Shown here: positions 52,331-64,000 of the stretch, one piece after another
Layout of the letters: each line of letters begins with the position of its first letter
Numbering within the stretch: position 1 is the first letter of the stretch
Assembly: GCF_000003195.3 (NCBI RefSeq)
Contig: NC_012870.2
Span: 310,001-374,000, forward strand
DNA: 64,000 nt
Direction: 5' to 3'
Source of the DNA: Sorghum bicolor
Lineage: Eukaryota; Streptophyta; Magnoliopsida; Poales; Poaceae
The notes under the pieces: model-generated
Told to the model about the DNA's origin: nothing
Seen by the model: only the letters and a program-made list of their open reading frames with translations
Databases searched by the model: none
Position numbers and translations under genes: made by a program

Positions 52331-55300
52331 AAGTCAGTTCTTCTCTTGTTTTTTAAATGTTGTCATATCATAAAATTGCTTATGTTGCAGCTGATTAAAT
52401 GCAGATGAAGCTCTAACAAAACTCCATTGGCTGTTTTGGGACTTAATAGGTTGCTTTGCATGTACAAACACACAACACATATCAAACTAGTAAAGTTTGT
52501 CTCCATATCTTATTATTAATGTATTGAATTCACCAACTAAACCTAACACCAATAGGCATACCTAGTATAATCAGCTTGAATTTCCAAAGTACACAATTAA
52601 TAAGCAAACCACTCCATGGTATGAAAGAGAATCTATCATCAGCCCACAACAATGTTTTTTATTTACAACATCAAAGTTGAAACCATATTATGTCCTTTGT
52701 GTAGCAATTATAATAGCCAAAACATCTTATTATCCTATTAAAAAAATTTAGAGCATTCTCCTTCGAGAAAGATCAAAGATATTGATATAAAATCATCAAT
52801 GAACCTGATTAATAAACTTTTAGGTGTTGAAATGTCCTTTTCTGAATCAAACTTACTATCATCTTCATTTTTACTATGTCTTTATAATTTGTTTCATTGC
52901 AATATGTACGATCGTATAGTTATTTGCCTTACTAAAAAGTTGGCATGTCATCTAAACTTTATACACAGGATTGACGATCGTGAAAGATAGAATATGTCAC
53001 ACTAAATTGTAGGTTTTCTTAAATATCTAATTCTTAGAAAAATCATTGCAATCCAATACAAATATGAAAGAGCATGTTGGTTGTTGTAGCACCAGATATT
53101 AGTTCTCAATTGTTATCTTTCTTAATAAATCAAAGCAAATTGTTCAACTTAGTGTGCAGTATTCTACATTGAGTTGTTATAGTATTTAACATATGCATAT
53201 ATGTTAGTCAAAGTGATAATAAACATGTATAATGACAAACTAAATGATTGAAGTAATATTTTTAACAATGTGTAGTTGATGTTGCCAAAAATCATAATAG
53301 TAAGACACAAATTTTAATTTGAGAAAACTACTGTAATCAATCTTATGTTCAGTTGGAGGCTTACAACACACATCAACAAGTAGTTTCCTTCATTTGGGGT
53401 AAACTCTTGTAGCGAGATATCTTTAAGGATACACATTTGGAAGTTTATAAAGTTGTGTAGGTTTAAAATATTTTGCTTAAACGATTGTATTATTGAGCTG
53501 AAAGTATTATATTATTCTTCGATATCAAATATTGAATTATCTTATTGCTTTTCTCTACTCAATAGAGAAAGAAATTTGTTTATCAAATGGACATGAGGAG
53601 AAACTTCAAATGTTTTACATTGTTGGATTAGTTGAATGTTTTCTGGTATTGTGACACTATTAGATATACTTTTATGTTACAAAAAAAGAATCAAGGCGAT
53701 ATGAATTTTTTTAGTATTTTGAAGAAACTTAACTACTATTGCTTCCCTAAATAGACAAAACTTTAAGATTATGCGTAGTAGATATAGGAAAGAAGTAAGG
53801 CAGTCATGTTGTTCTTCGATGGTTAGTGTTCTAGATGTCTATGCAGCATGATACATATTATGCGAGTATTACTCCAGCGTTTAGAGTTTCTTTTACTATG
53901 GTGTATTACTACGCTGTTAGCACACTTAGTAGAATGATGCTAAGATGACTCTACCTATAAGTTGACTATATAGTGATCCTATGACACCTTTCATGTTATG
54001 ATTATGTCTTTGTTTGAAAATTTGTTCACTAAAAATAATTTGAGATGTATAATCAATTGTCAATTAGCAAATAACATTTTCTCTATCAAAAATTAGGAAA
54101 ATTTTGGAAAGATATAGAAGAAAGAGATTTCATGTTTCCTTTCAAAGCAAGTGAAGTGCAATGTTTTGAAGATTGGGTAAAACTTCTACTCACAACTAGC
54201 AAGTTATCTCCCAAACTTTGTTCCATGTACTTTAATTTGGTCACCTTAAAAATTATGGTGTTGTAAACAAGTATTGGCACGAGAAATAATAAATTGAGTA
54301 TTGAGGGTGATGGATTACATATTTATAGGCAAGGAAGACCTAGAATTTGGCTTATGGAAACAAAAACTATCGATAGTAATCTTGGCCTAAAATATCTCAG
54401 TGATATCTATCCTAATCATGTGTGAGCGCAGAGCGAAATGAAGGCTGGGAAGAGTAGCCCAACAGGCCTACACACCCTACTATCTAACAAGTGCTTCTTA
54501 TATAAAATGAAAAGAATTTTCACTCAAACAAACATAAATGAAAACATTTCAATATGTTCATCTGTTCATATGTATCTTGAAATTGACAGAACAATGCTTC
54601 AGAAGTAGTTTCTATAGAATTTCTAATGAGCTTATTCATAAGTTTAGGTAGCGAAAGGCACATGACAACAAAAACCTTAGAAATTTACATTAATAAAGTC
54701 AATAAGAAAAAACATTAGAGAGAAAGAGTGTTGAGTAAACATGGATGTGTCGCTACATATGATCCTTAATTGAGAGAGAAAAGGGTGAGTAAACATGGAT
54801 GTATAGCCTATAAACACCAGCAGCTTCTAGGGTTCTAGTAGAAGCTTTCTAGTAGGTACGTCAACATGCATTACTAGCAGAAACCCTGCGTGTTGCTGTG
54901 AGCACGACGGAGTAGGCTGCAAGAAGGCAAGTTATGGCGCAATTTGAAATGAGAACACTTATGAACTAATCAATGACAAATTGATCTAAATCTAAATAAA
55001 ACATAGTAACATGAGTCACAAATGTTCTTCTAGCTACCTCTTATTAATAATTTCATTTAGCAAAAGGTAGCATGGACAAATAAGTTTTAGATTCATACAA
55101 TTAGGAGACATGTAATAATTTGGATTGGGTAAAAGGCATTAAGATATGAAACTATTCAAGGAATGACTCTATATCATCAGGTTGATGTTTCCTAAGTGAA
55201 TCAAGACCATGCATGGAAGATCTGTATTTATATTAGAAAATTAGATGTTTCTATACCATTCGGTGGATGTTTCTAAAGCGAACCAAGATCATGCATGGAA

Positions 55301-55488
55301 GATCATAAGAAAACCACACAAAAAATTAATACTGTTGTACACAGCTAATTCCCTTAAATTACGGAAGCTAGATGAGTCTGTTATTGTATTGTAGCTACAT
55401 ATATGACAGACATGTAACAAGTCTGTTTTAATAAAGCGGGAAAGCAATATCTATCTTGGGATAGGAATATTACTCGACACATCAAACA

Positions 55489-55564
55489 TTTGAGGGCATT
55501 CTAAACATTCACACACACATCCTATGTTTGAGGGCATTCTAAACATTCACACACACATCCTATG
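55489..55564. repeat. Exact 38-bp tandem duplication
   Basis: A unit starting TTTGAGGGCATTCTAAACAT and ending CACATCCTATG occurs twice head to tail (55489-55526 and 55527-55564) without differences. Confidence 0.9.
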
Positions 55565-56241
55565 CTAAAGCAGAGTTAATTTTAGGTTGGAGAAAGGATT
55601 TGGTCCAATCGTTGATGACCAAAAGAGAAAAATGACCAAAAGAGTTAAAATGGTCCTGAACCCTTTACAACGTCGCAGGTGTCTTGCATTGTGCCGTTGT
55701 TGGAGATAAGTATAGTACTATTGTACATGGATAGTGTACAGCTTATTACAGTGCCAAAGTGGCAGGCATCCTATTCTTGTCAGACACGTCGCGGTCACAT
55801 CTAGTTTCCATCCTGCAGGTAGCTTCCATCCTCGGAAATGGTTTGCCACTTTGCCATTGCTTATTTGGCTGTAATACTTCCATCCTTGAGCGTGGCTCTA
55901 CAATGCGGATCTTCCCATTCCTGTTATTCAAACACTCACATTTCATCAAGCCATAACCACACAAACCAAGATTGATTTGCATTATTGGAGACAAAAGACT
56001 AGCTTAACGCCACATCTAATACTCGATGTTTTGGCTTTTCTAGATACATTGCTTTCACTAGGCATCTAAAAATAGTGTATATATAAGTGCGTAGCAAAAG
56101 TCATGAATCTAGAAAAGCCAAAAAGTCCTATAATTTGGAACGGATTGAGTACAAGTTACTAAGTTACTAGTACAAACCATACCTCTTTTTAATTTATTTT
56201 CTTTGTATAAACAAGAGAAAGAAAGAGATGTTAGAGAAATA

Positions 56242-59200
56242 CTAGTAAATTAAGAAGCACGGTGCATGTGTGATATCATAAGCACTACATATGGCAAAAT
56301 GTAAACTTAGTGATAAAAGTGGTAGCAACTTACTATTTATTTTTCTCTGCTGAAGATTAGAAAGGGCAACAGCAATGTTCGCACCAATAAGAGCATTGTT
56401 CTTAACAAGTGCAATATCTGAACATTACTAAGGAGAACTGCCTTTGGATAAATGGAACTAAAAGGGCACACAACCAGGGTTTTTTATGGTAATTATACCC
56501 AGTAAACCTTTGTTTCCCACAAAATCCAATATGGTATTGCGTGATAAGAATTTGGAAATGCATTGGATTTCATATCTGTGGAATACAGCAACTAGGCTTA
56601 AAATTCTTGGTGCACGTTATGCAACCTCCTAATAATATGCCGTCAAATGGAACTGTTATACAGATAAATAATGTTATAGGATACTAGCTTCCAAGGAAGA
56701 TCCTCCAGTTAGTTCTTTTACTCTTTCAAGCATGAAGGGAGTGATCGCATTTCCTATTATCCTTTTATCCCTGAGAAAAAAGAGAGAAAGAGAGAGGGCA
56801 AAGTTCATCAGCTATCATTTTTATATCATTACCAGAAGTGGAGATGTCGACTGTACTCTGCCTCCTTTAGAGCTGTCTGTATTGCAGACTCTATAATTTT
56901 CCCTGAAGCTGCATGATGCTTGGGGATAGGTACTGCAATAAGAATCCCAGAACCAAGATGCAGGTTCTTGTTTGCATCTGCGTGAAATGAGAAATCTTAC
57001 AAACAAAAAACTCTAGAACCACTGACAAGTCACAGCCAAGATTCGAATCAGCGCAGAAGCTAGCAAGCACAAAGAGATACTACACAACATCAAAATTTTA
57101 AACAACTCGATATGTGGGTTGCCAATTAGACTTTGTAATGTGATTGAGTTTTGCACATTAGAAGAATCCAAGCATTCTACGTGATGCCTTTTGATTTTGG
57201 ATTTATAGCGCATAAATTTGGAGCTACCTTATTAATCCAGCAGTCTAGCTGTAGATTTTAAAACTGGGTACTATGTATCGAAACAATTCTATCTACATAC
57301 CAGTTAATATCTCTGTAAAATCAAGAAATAAGATAAATCAGGGATTAGAAGGTCATCGGTGGATCAGGTCACTACCAGAACTTCATGTGAGATTAATAGT
57401 CTAATGAAAAATGCGAGTAAGGATAAGCAAAAATGTTGTAATTTACTACTTACATATTATTTTGGCACACTCTTCTGGAGAGTCAACACGACATGGCACC
57501 TGTGTTGGGTTAAAAAGTATATGTCAATATATATCCAGACAGCAGTTACTTACTAGAGTCTGCTTGGATGCAAAAGAAATTGCAGGAATATTGCAAGGAA
57601 TGTTTCAACTCCAAAGTCCATAAGAATCGAGAAAAGCACCGCTTGCAACAGGGCCTTAGACAGTGCCAAATTACTGCAAGACCAGCACTATGCACTCTAC
57701 TAGGTTGTTTGCAAAAGGTCATATTGCATAGTTGTCAAACACTGAGATGAGGAAAATATCTATTAGACTCGCATAGGCACAAAAGTGGTACAAAATCCTG
57801 TTAAGCTAAAATCAAATACAAAATATCCATAATTGCCTAGTTGCCTTAACACTTAGCTGATAGACAGTGGCACGTGAAGTTGGAGGAGAAAAAACAGATA
57901 TGACAAAGAATATGTCTTGAAATCTTCAAGCTAGCTGTTTTCAATGATTCTGCTCTAGCAAACTGTTTGACATATAAAGCAGGTTACCAAACCTTCTCTT
58001 TGGAACCTCACTACACTCCATGTCCAATTGAATCATGCTAAGTCATCGTTGGTTCAGATGAAAGCATTTGGCTCTTTCAACACTATGGCAATTCCATTCC
58101 AAGTATCAACAAGACAAATATCTTACAGAAGAAAAGGTATTTACCTGGCATCCACTAATTTCTGTGAAGAACGCAGGAAATTCATTGGTTCTGTAAGCAG
58201 CAACAGTTACCCCTTGAGTTTCCTGTCATGCAATAGACTAATAAGATCGCATGACTAAACATGAGCAAAACATTGTACCTTGCACAGTATCTTGCTGAAA
58301 CATAAACAAAATTCTACAATATTTCTCTCATACTAAGCACCACATATTGACTCGATTGTCAAGCAACACAAGAGCTTTTGTGTGAGCTTCTATTGAAAGG
58401 ATGATCCCAGGTCATTCAGGATAAATATGAACAAAAGGGTCCCTTTAAAATAGCAGACACCAATAAGTTGACGTTTTGGTTCCCTTTCAATTGAGTTAAG
58501 CACTAATCAAAGAAAAGTGAGTTCCAAAGCAATGATGCTTCATTTTTTTAGTGGTGACAAAATTAGATTAATTCATATTCATTCGATACCAATATCTTAC
58601 AACAAAAGGCCTTTCTGTACTGGTGACAGAAGTTGCATATGAATGGATTAATCTAATTTTGCATCAACTTATTTCCAACCGACATTTTCCTACTTTCATA
58701 TCTAGTATGCAAAGAGAAGTGACAAGACATTTAGGCAACACCTTCATTTCACTATTCAATAACTCTTTTTTTTAGCATCACTATTCAATAACTCTTGCGC
58801 AGACAGACATGCGCAGGTGTGCCTTCTTGACCCATATATGCGCACATAACCATAACAAAACCTGAACATATTCCTCAAGTACAGCCTATCATATTGCACA
58901 TAACCATAACAAAACCTGAACATATTCCTCAAGTGCAGCTTATCATATTTTACATCTCGACAGCTAAAGATGAAAAGAATCTATAATTCTACATAAAGTT
59001 CATTCTAATAAAGATAGCAAATAGGAAGTATACTACCAAGTATTCAAGTGTTCGTGGTATGTCCAAAATAGACTTCACACCTGCCGATACAACAGCTACA
59101 GGAGTCTTTCCAAGTTCAGTTAAATCTGAGGAGACATCCATAGCTGCATCGAAATGGTGATTTCATCAATCATTGTACAACTGTTTGTTGCTTGACCACG

Positions 59201-60559
59201 CTCAAATGCTAGTTTAGTTAAACTGTGTGCTCTGAATGTTGTGCTTCAGAAATCAGAAAAGGAGAACAAATTTTATTCATGAACTTTCAGCTTCAGATTT
59301 TAAATCCATCAATCGACAGTTGACAGGAGATCATCAATATAATAAATTAACAAGAGGGTCACAAAGAGCTGTGTGAGACACGAGATTGAAATAGCTAAAT
59401 CATAAGCAGCCAAGATACAATGACTTCCTGCCAGTGTCAACACATAGCAAAATAAGTGCGCAACAAGAAGATGCTTACTATGTTCACCATGTCTATGCAC
59501 ACCTCCTATGCCCCCTGTAACAAAAATTGGTATGCCAACCTGAATTTGGAAAGAGCTTAGTTTATTTATAATGGTTGGTACTGACACGGAATGCTATCAG
59601 ATCAAGCCAAGATAAACAAGACAGGTATGTATAATGATTTTAGAAAAAAAAAAGATATTTCGGCACCTTGTAAGCAAAGAACATAGTGGCTGAAACTGTT
59701 GTTGCACCATTGCCACCAGATGCGACCTGTCAAACAAATAGAGAGGAAAAAAAAAGGAAAGATATAAAAAGACATTTAAACACAAAGGGAGTACAAATGT
59801 ATGCATGCATGAGTCGCCAGATTTGGTTACAATTATTCAGATGTCTCGCACTAACAGTCACCATTGCTGCCGTGTCAACAAGGAGGCAGAATGTTGAGGC
59901 GCAAATCATGTCAAGTGTCCTTTTCTTCTTGCGTTAATAACAGGAGAACAGCAGATATCGTGGAACCTGAGAATGAATAGTTTCTACTTTCTAGTGTGCA
60001 GGTCACTCACGACATGGGCAATATCCCTTCTAGCCGTCTTCTGAAATTGCCTTCCACTTATAGCCAATCTCTTCAATTGTTCGCTGTTAAGGCCTATTAT
60101 TATCAGAGAAGAATAGTGTCAACGGTAGAATCTAACATTGACAGTTGAAATTTGGATTGTCACTGCGAATATGGTTTAGCAGCACGTGGAGAAGCAGAGA
60201 ACTGACCGACATGGGGGACTCCGTCTAGGATGGCTACGGTGGCAGGGATAGCCCCGTTGTCCCTGACGATGGCTTCCACCTCCATGGCGGTCTGGAGATT
60301 CTTCGGGTACGGCATACCTACACGGGACCCGTGAAGCATGTTGCGAGCCAAGGGACATCCATCAAATGGTGCACGCCATGGAATCGAATCGAATCGAGCT
60401 TTGATGCGCCAGAAGAGGGCGGCACGGCGAATGAAAAGGGAAGCGGAAGGAAAAGGCAGGAGCAAGCTGACCGTGGCAGATGATGGTGGACTCGAGGGCG
60501 ACGACCGCGCCGCAGCTCGCGAGAGCGGCCGCGACCTCCGGCGCCACCACGACGGACAT
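56242..60559 (-). CDS. PUMY: Pseudouridine-5'-phosphate glycosidase (11 exons, about 346 aa)
   Basis: Minus-strand exons in coding order: 60559-60472, 60317-60207, 60093-60011, 59726-59667, 59539-59479, 59143-59037, 58222-58145, 57499-57454, 56977-56833, 56770-56685 and 56417-56242. All junctions are GT-AG and keep frame. The enzyme splits pseudouridine monophosphate into uracil and ribose-5-phosphate in pseudouridine breakdown; in Arabidopsis it is peroxisomal. Landmarks are [12 protein letters not shown] with the conserved Glu (E23), [132 protein letters not shown] and [20 protein letters not shown]. The first in-frame ATG is used. The C-terminus is uncertain: exon 11 either reads to a stop at 56242 or is spliced at a strong donor at 56333. 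An unusual eight-residue stretch YSRHLHFW ends exon 9. Confidence 0.93.
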
Positions 60560-60651
60560 CTTCGGCGGCTGCGCCGGTTCTCTCTGCAACCGTACGCCGG
60601 CGGCGGCGGCGGAGGTAAGATCAGTAGAGTAGTAGACAGCAATTAGCGACC

Positions 60652-60661
60652 GGGCCGGCCC
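60652..60661 (-). promoter_or_regulatory. GGGCCGGCCC motif upstream of the PUMY gene
   Basis: A palindromic GGGCCGGCCC followed by CA lies about 95 bp before the start codon, resembling a site II promoter motif. Confidence 0.35.
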
Positions 60662-60730
60662 AAAGAAGCCTGAAAACTTTTCAGATCAGATCAGATGGTT
60701 GTGCGGCGGTTCCTTCCGCCGAGGGCGATT

Positions 60731-61047
60731 GTACATAAAAAATTTTTTAGATGTATATGTCGGAAGAATGTCGTTTTTAGAAACTAATAAAAAAACAAAT
60801 TACATAACTCGTCAGGAAACTGCAAGACAAATCTATTAAACATAATTAATATGTCATTAGCACATGTGGGTTACTGTAGCACTTAAGGCTAATCATGAAG
60901 TGATTAGGTTTAAAAGATTCGTCTCGCAATTTTCAACTAAACTGTGTAATTAGTTTATTTTTTTATCTACATTTAATGTTCCATGCATATGTCCAAAGAT
61001 TCGATGGGATGGATAAAAATTTTTTGGACGGGGAACTAAACAGGGCC
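60731..61047 (-). mobile_element. MITE related to the GGCCTTGTTTA family, longer variant
   Basis: On the minus strand it begins GGCCCTGTTTAGTTCCCCGT and shares CATCGAATCTTTGGACATAT, CATGGAACATTAAATGTAG and GAGACGAATCTTTTAAACC with the copies at 3.5 and 46.3 kb. It then continues with AGTGCTACAGTAACCCACAT and GACATATACATC, a distinct second half known from related grass MITEs. The far end near 60731 lacks a clear matching inverted repeat. Confidence 0.78.
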
Positions 61048-61112
61048 TAAGGTGTGTTTTGGTAAAACCTACCAGATAAATTCTGCAAAGTGTCGACATT
61101 ATTTCTCACTAA

Positions 61113-61409
61113 GAGCATCCCCAACCATTTTGCAAATAAGCTTTGCATTCATGTATTTATAAAAAAGTCTTAAAAACACTTATCCAACGGTTTGGCATTT
61201 AGACTTTGCAATTTTGTTAACTTGGCAAAAAGAGAGGAAAGATTGGTATATATGCCAAACCTGTTCACACTTGGCATTGGAAAATTGGCGCGAAGTGATT
61301 AATGCCAAACCATTGGAGATTGCCTCTTTTCACCTTTACCATAATTTTTTGAGACTTGGCAGACTCTCTCATTTGCCAAACCAATTATGCAAAACGGTTG
61401 GGGATGCTC
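61113..61409. mobile_element. MITE with GAGCATCCCCAACC ends and TAA target sites, element 1
   Basis: 297 bp, with ends GAGCATCCCCAACCATTTTG and the complement CAAAACGGTTGGGGATGCTC, flanked by TAA on both sides (61110-61112 and 61410-61412). A TAA 3-bp duplication fits Tourist-type MITEs of the PIF/Harbinger superfamily. Non-coding. Confidence 0.82.
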
Positions 61410-61412
61410 TAA

Positions 61413-62151
61413 GAGCATCTCCAAGGGCTTTGCAAACAAACTTTGCATTGCCCTATTTACAAAAAAAGAGTATAAATTACCCCTCCAATGGTTTTGCAAA
61501 TAAGGTTTGCAATTTGGTTAACTTTGCAAATAGAGGTTGAGGCTTTGTATATATGCAAACCTTCCCACCACTTTGCATCTACAATTTCGGCCTTCTACGT
61601 CGGACTCCGTCCCCCCGGCTCCCCACCCCGCGCGATTTCTCTACGTCCGTCCGCCCTCCCTGCCGCGCGCGCCCACCCTCCCTACCGCGCGCGCCCACGG
61701 AGACTCGCACGCGTCCACGAACGACGACGTACGCGGCCACGTCTGGAGGACATACGCGGCCACGGCGTGGGAACGGAAGTGGACCTTCCCTCGAAGGAGG
61801 ACGGAGGTGGACGGAGCCGAACTGACGCGAACGACGACGGCGACAAACGACGAACGCGGCCTGGGCTGGGCGGCGACTAGCGCGAAGACCTGGGCTGGGC
61901 GGCAACTGGCGGCGACCTGGCCTGGCCGGTGACTGGCACGCACGACGTACGTCAAAATGGCGCGAAGGGAAAAAACGCGGGGGTGCGATCGGTGAAAAAA
62001 AATTCGAGGGTGGGGTCCACACTTTGGGTTTGCCAAGTCTAAACGCAAAGTCTCTTAGAGTAGGACTATTTTTAGACTTTGCAAATGAGTTTGTGACTTT
62101 GCAAACAACGCCAAATGCAAAATTCATTTGCAAAGTCCCTTCGAGATGCTC
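61413..62151. mobile_element. MITE-like element 2, 739 bp, with a GC-rich internal segment
   Basis: Ends GAGCATCTCCAAGGGCTTTG and CAAAGTCCCTTCGAGATGCTC form an inverted repeat, flanked by TAA (61410-61412, shared with element 1, and 62152-62154). The subterminal parts resemble element 1 (TTTGCAAATAAG, TATATATGC). The middle, 61590-62020, is a GC-rich, CG-dinucleotide-rich block absent from element 1, with no stop-free frame that looks like a known protein. It may be captured host sequence. Confidence 0.75.
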
Positions 62152-62154
62152 TAA

Positions 62155-62730
62155 GAGTATCTCCAAGAGCCTTTCTAAATCTTGCTCTCTAAGAGCATCT
62201 CCAAGAGCTTTTCTAAATCTCACTCTCTAAATCGTTATTTGAAGAGTCATTTGCATAAAAATCGCTTTCTATATTTTTTTACTTTCTAACAGTTTTGCTA
62301 AATCTCATGCGCACTCTAGAGAGTCATTTTTGTCTTCTATATTTGGCTAGCGAAAAACCCGAAATAGACAACGGCTATATTTGGATGACCATTTAGAGAA
62401 GCTGTTGGAGGGTAGTTTTTCACCAAAATTAATATTCCTAGCATTTAGGAAGAATATACAAAGTCTCTTGGAGATGCTCTAAATTATCATTTGGAGAGTC
62501 ATTTGTATAAAAATCGCTTTCTATATTTTTTACTTTCCAACAGTTTTGCTTAATCTTATGAGCACTCTAGAGAGTCATTCTCGTCTTCTATATTTGACTA
62601 GCGAAAAACTCAGAACAGACAATATCTATATTTGGATGACCATTTAGAGAAGCTGTTGGAGGTTAGTTTTTCACCAAAATTACTATTCCTAGCATTTAGG
62701 AAGAATATACAAAGTCTCTTGGAGATGCTC
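62155..62730. mobile_element. MITE element 3 with tandem duplications of its ends
   Basis: The core unit 62193-62479 (287 bp) has ends GAGCATCTCCAAGAGCTTTT and its diverged complement CAAAGTCTCTTGGAGATGCTC, with TAA on both sides. A 38-bp copy of its left end precedes it (62155-62192). A 251-bp copy lacking the left end follows it (62480-62730), diverged by a modest number of substitutions. The result is a head-to-tail array in which every junction is a TAA. Confidence 0.8.
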
Positions 62731-62733
62731 TAA

Positions 62734-64000
62734 GTGAACCACTAAATATTCTATCTCTTCATGCAAGGTCGTCGGGGTCGGAGACGCTGAGGCAGAGGCC
62801 GCGACCAGGGAAGACGGTGACCTGCACGGCGTCATGGACGGAGAGCTCGAGCAAGGACGGAGGACGAGCAAGAGGATGAGGCGAAGGCCGAAGAGGAGAA
62901 GGATGAGTAAGAGGAGGCAGAGACCCATACCAGAACGAAACGTTCGCAACCAATGCTCGAAAGAAAACCCATCAATGGCGGCTCAGATCCTGCGTCGCCT
63001 GACCATGCCCTCAACCAGAACCCGATGTGAACCCCACCCCCACGGTCCCCAACCCCAGCCCCCGCTGTAGCAACACTGTCGCCCGCACAAGCGTCTGCAA
63101 TCCGACGCGGCGCGGCGCGGTGGGGCGGGGAGAGGGGTGGCCCTAAGGAGGCGCGGATCTGAGGACGGCCGCCGCTCGGGAGCCGGTCCGACGCCAACTG
63201 CGGCGCCCTTCCTCATCGTCGTCGTCTTTGTTCCTATGGTTGTGGGTTTCAGTGGTGTGGTCACCGGCACCGACACAGAGCTCGAGCGAGGACGGAGGCA
63301 GTAGATGCGAGCAGAGGTGAGGGGAGGGATGTCGTACGGGGCCGTCGGGGCCGTTGTTGGAGGCGGCGAGGGCGCCTGGTCAAGTGCGAGTCGGGAAGTG
63401 GAGGTGAGGGAAGCGAGGTGCGCGAGGCATCCAGAGGTGAGGGGAGCGGGGTACGACACGAGACGGAGCCAGGCTTGCAGAGAATGGCCAATTCGGCCAT
63501 TTCGAGGAAGCCACCCAAACCGCTTGATTTGGGCTTGCTGAAAGCCTAGCTAACAGGTCATCCAGTCATCCAACACAGGCCCAAGTTGCATTCCATAAGC
63601 CTAGCTACTAGCTAGGCACTGATACAGGCAACCAAACATACTCTAAATAAAAATACTAGAAAGAAGGACAAGGCGGCAGACCGACGGCACAACGAAAACA
63701 TAATGACCTTTGCATGGAGGCCTGAGCAATAGTAGAATGGGCCATGTCCGTCCGTACCAAGGCATCATGATCTTTATATGGGACCAAATAATCCACACGC
63801 TTATAATATTCTTTTCCAGTTTTTTTTTCATGAAAATGCAATGACACCATTTTTAGTAGGTGAATAGTAGCGATATTTTCCGAGAAACGTGAAATTTATA
63901 ATGATACGGTTCTAGTTAACTCAATATTCCATCGTTCATGAGGGAGAGGGACGAGATCTTAGCAGCCGGGTACGAGAACGTCAAACGTCACTCATGTTTC
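62734..64000. other. GC-rich then AT-rich end of window, no supported gene
   Basis: From 62760 to 63540 the DNA is GC-rich with long but mutually overlapping low-complexity frames on both strands. A GAGCTCGAGC(A/G)AGGACGGAGG word is repeated at 62840 and 63279. It could be the edge of a gene or another captured segment. From 63540 the sequence is AT-rich and unremarkable. Confidence 0.4.

Larger units (their letters stand above)
50997..56241. other. Long AT-rich intergenic region, no supported gene
   Basis: Apart from the LTR-like fragment (51340-52330) and a 38-bp tandem duplication (55489-55564), I see only AT-rich DNA with short frames that match nothing. A minus-strand frame at 55746-55994 begins with ATG but has no recognisable domain; it could be a downstream exon or 3' UTR of the pseudouridine glycosidase gene. 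Confidence 0.5.

Noticed and set aside
55746..55994. 82-aa minus-strand frame downstream of the pseudouridine glycosidase
   Set aside because: It starts with ATG but has no domain, and it could equally be UTR or chance. It is mentioned only as a possible downstream exon.
61488..62223. Frames of 90-214 aa on both strands in the MITE cluster
   Set aside because: They run through the inverted ends of the MITE into a GC-rich block and lack any protein signature.

Overview
This is plant nuclear DNA from a grass, most likely an Andropogoneae species such as sorghum. The evidence is GT-AG introns in every multi-exon gene, very GC-rich single-exon genes of the grass type, and dense transposable elements. 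These include the roughly 240-bp MITE with GGCCTTGTTTA ends that is very abundant in sorghum-like genomes. No organelle, bacterial, tRNA, rRNA or CRISPR sequence was seen. Exon models were built by hand from reading frames and splice sites. Each chain keeps frame across all its junctions, but no transcript data were available.

Layout. 0-0.8 kb: 3' part of a GDSL esterase/lipase gene. 0.8-7.2 kb: intergenic DNA with two LINE fragments, a MITE, microsatellites and a probable LTR remnant. 7.2-16.2 kb: one CACTA (En/Spm) transposon with an open 1145-aa TNP2-type transposase, an open 552-aa TNPA-like gene, clustered subterminal repeats and a 199-nt foldback in the transposase leader. 17.3-18.0 kb: a tandem repeat interrupted by a 277-bp Helitron-like insert. 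18.7-20.1 kb: an intronless MATE/DTX transporter. 24.2-28.2 kb: a seven-exon DUF1499 plastid protein gene whose first intron holds a complete intronless PPR gene on the same strand. 30.8-39.3 kb: an LTR retrotransposon with 2.6-kb LTRs that match everywhere I compared them except for one C-run, and a perfect 5-bp target duplication; it carries only gag-like and protease-like frames, with no reverse transcriptase or integrase. 40.9-42.5 kb: an intronless DUF3475/DUF668 (PSI-like) gene. 46.1-50.8 kb, minus strand: a ten-exon WD40 gene of the TBL2 type with an N-terminal membrane anchor. 51.0-56.2 kb: AT-rich intergenic DNA with an LTR-like remnant. 56.2-60.6 kb, minus strand: an eleven-exon pseudouridine-5'-phosphate glycosidase gene. 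60.7-62.7 kb: a cluster of MITEs, four of them end to end sharing TAA target sites. 62.7-64.0 kb: GC-rich DNA without a supported gene.

The host genes are unrelated housekeeping or stress-type genes with no shared pathway. The three housekeeping genes whose 5' ends lie in the window (DUF1499, WD40, pseudouridine glycosidase) all have GGCCCA/TGGGCC (site II-like) motifs close upstream. The most interesting material is in the mobile elements and in the gene-within-intron arrangement.
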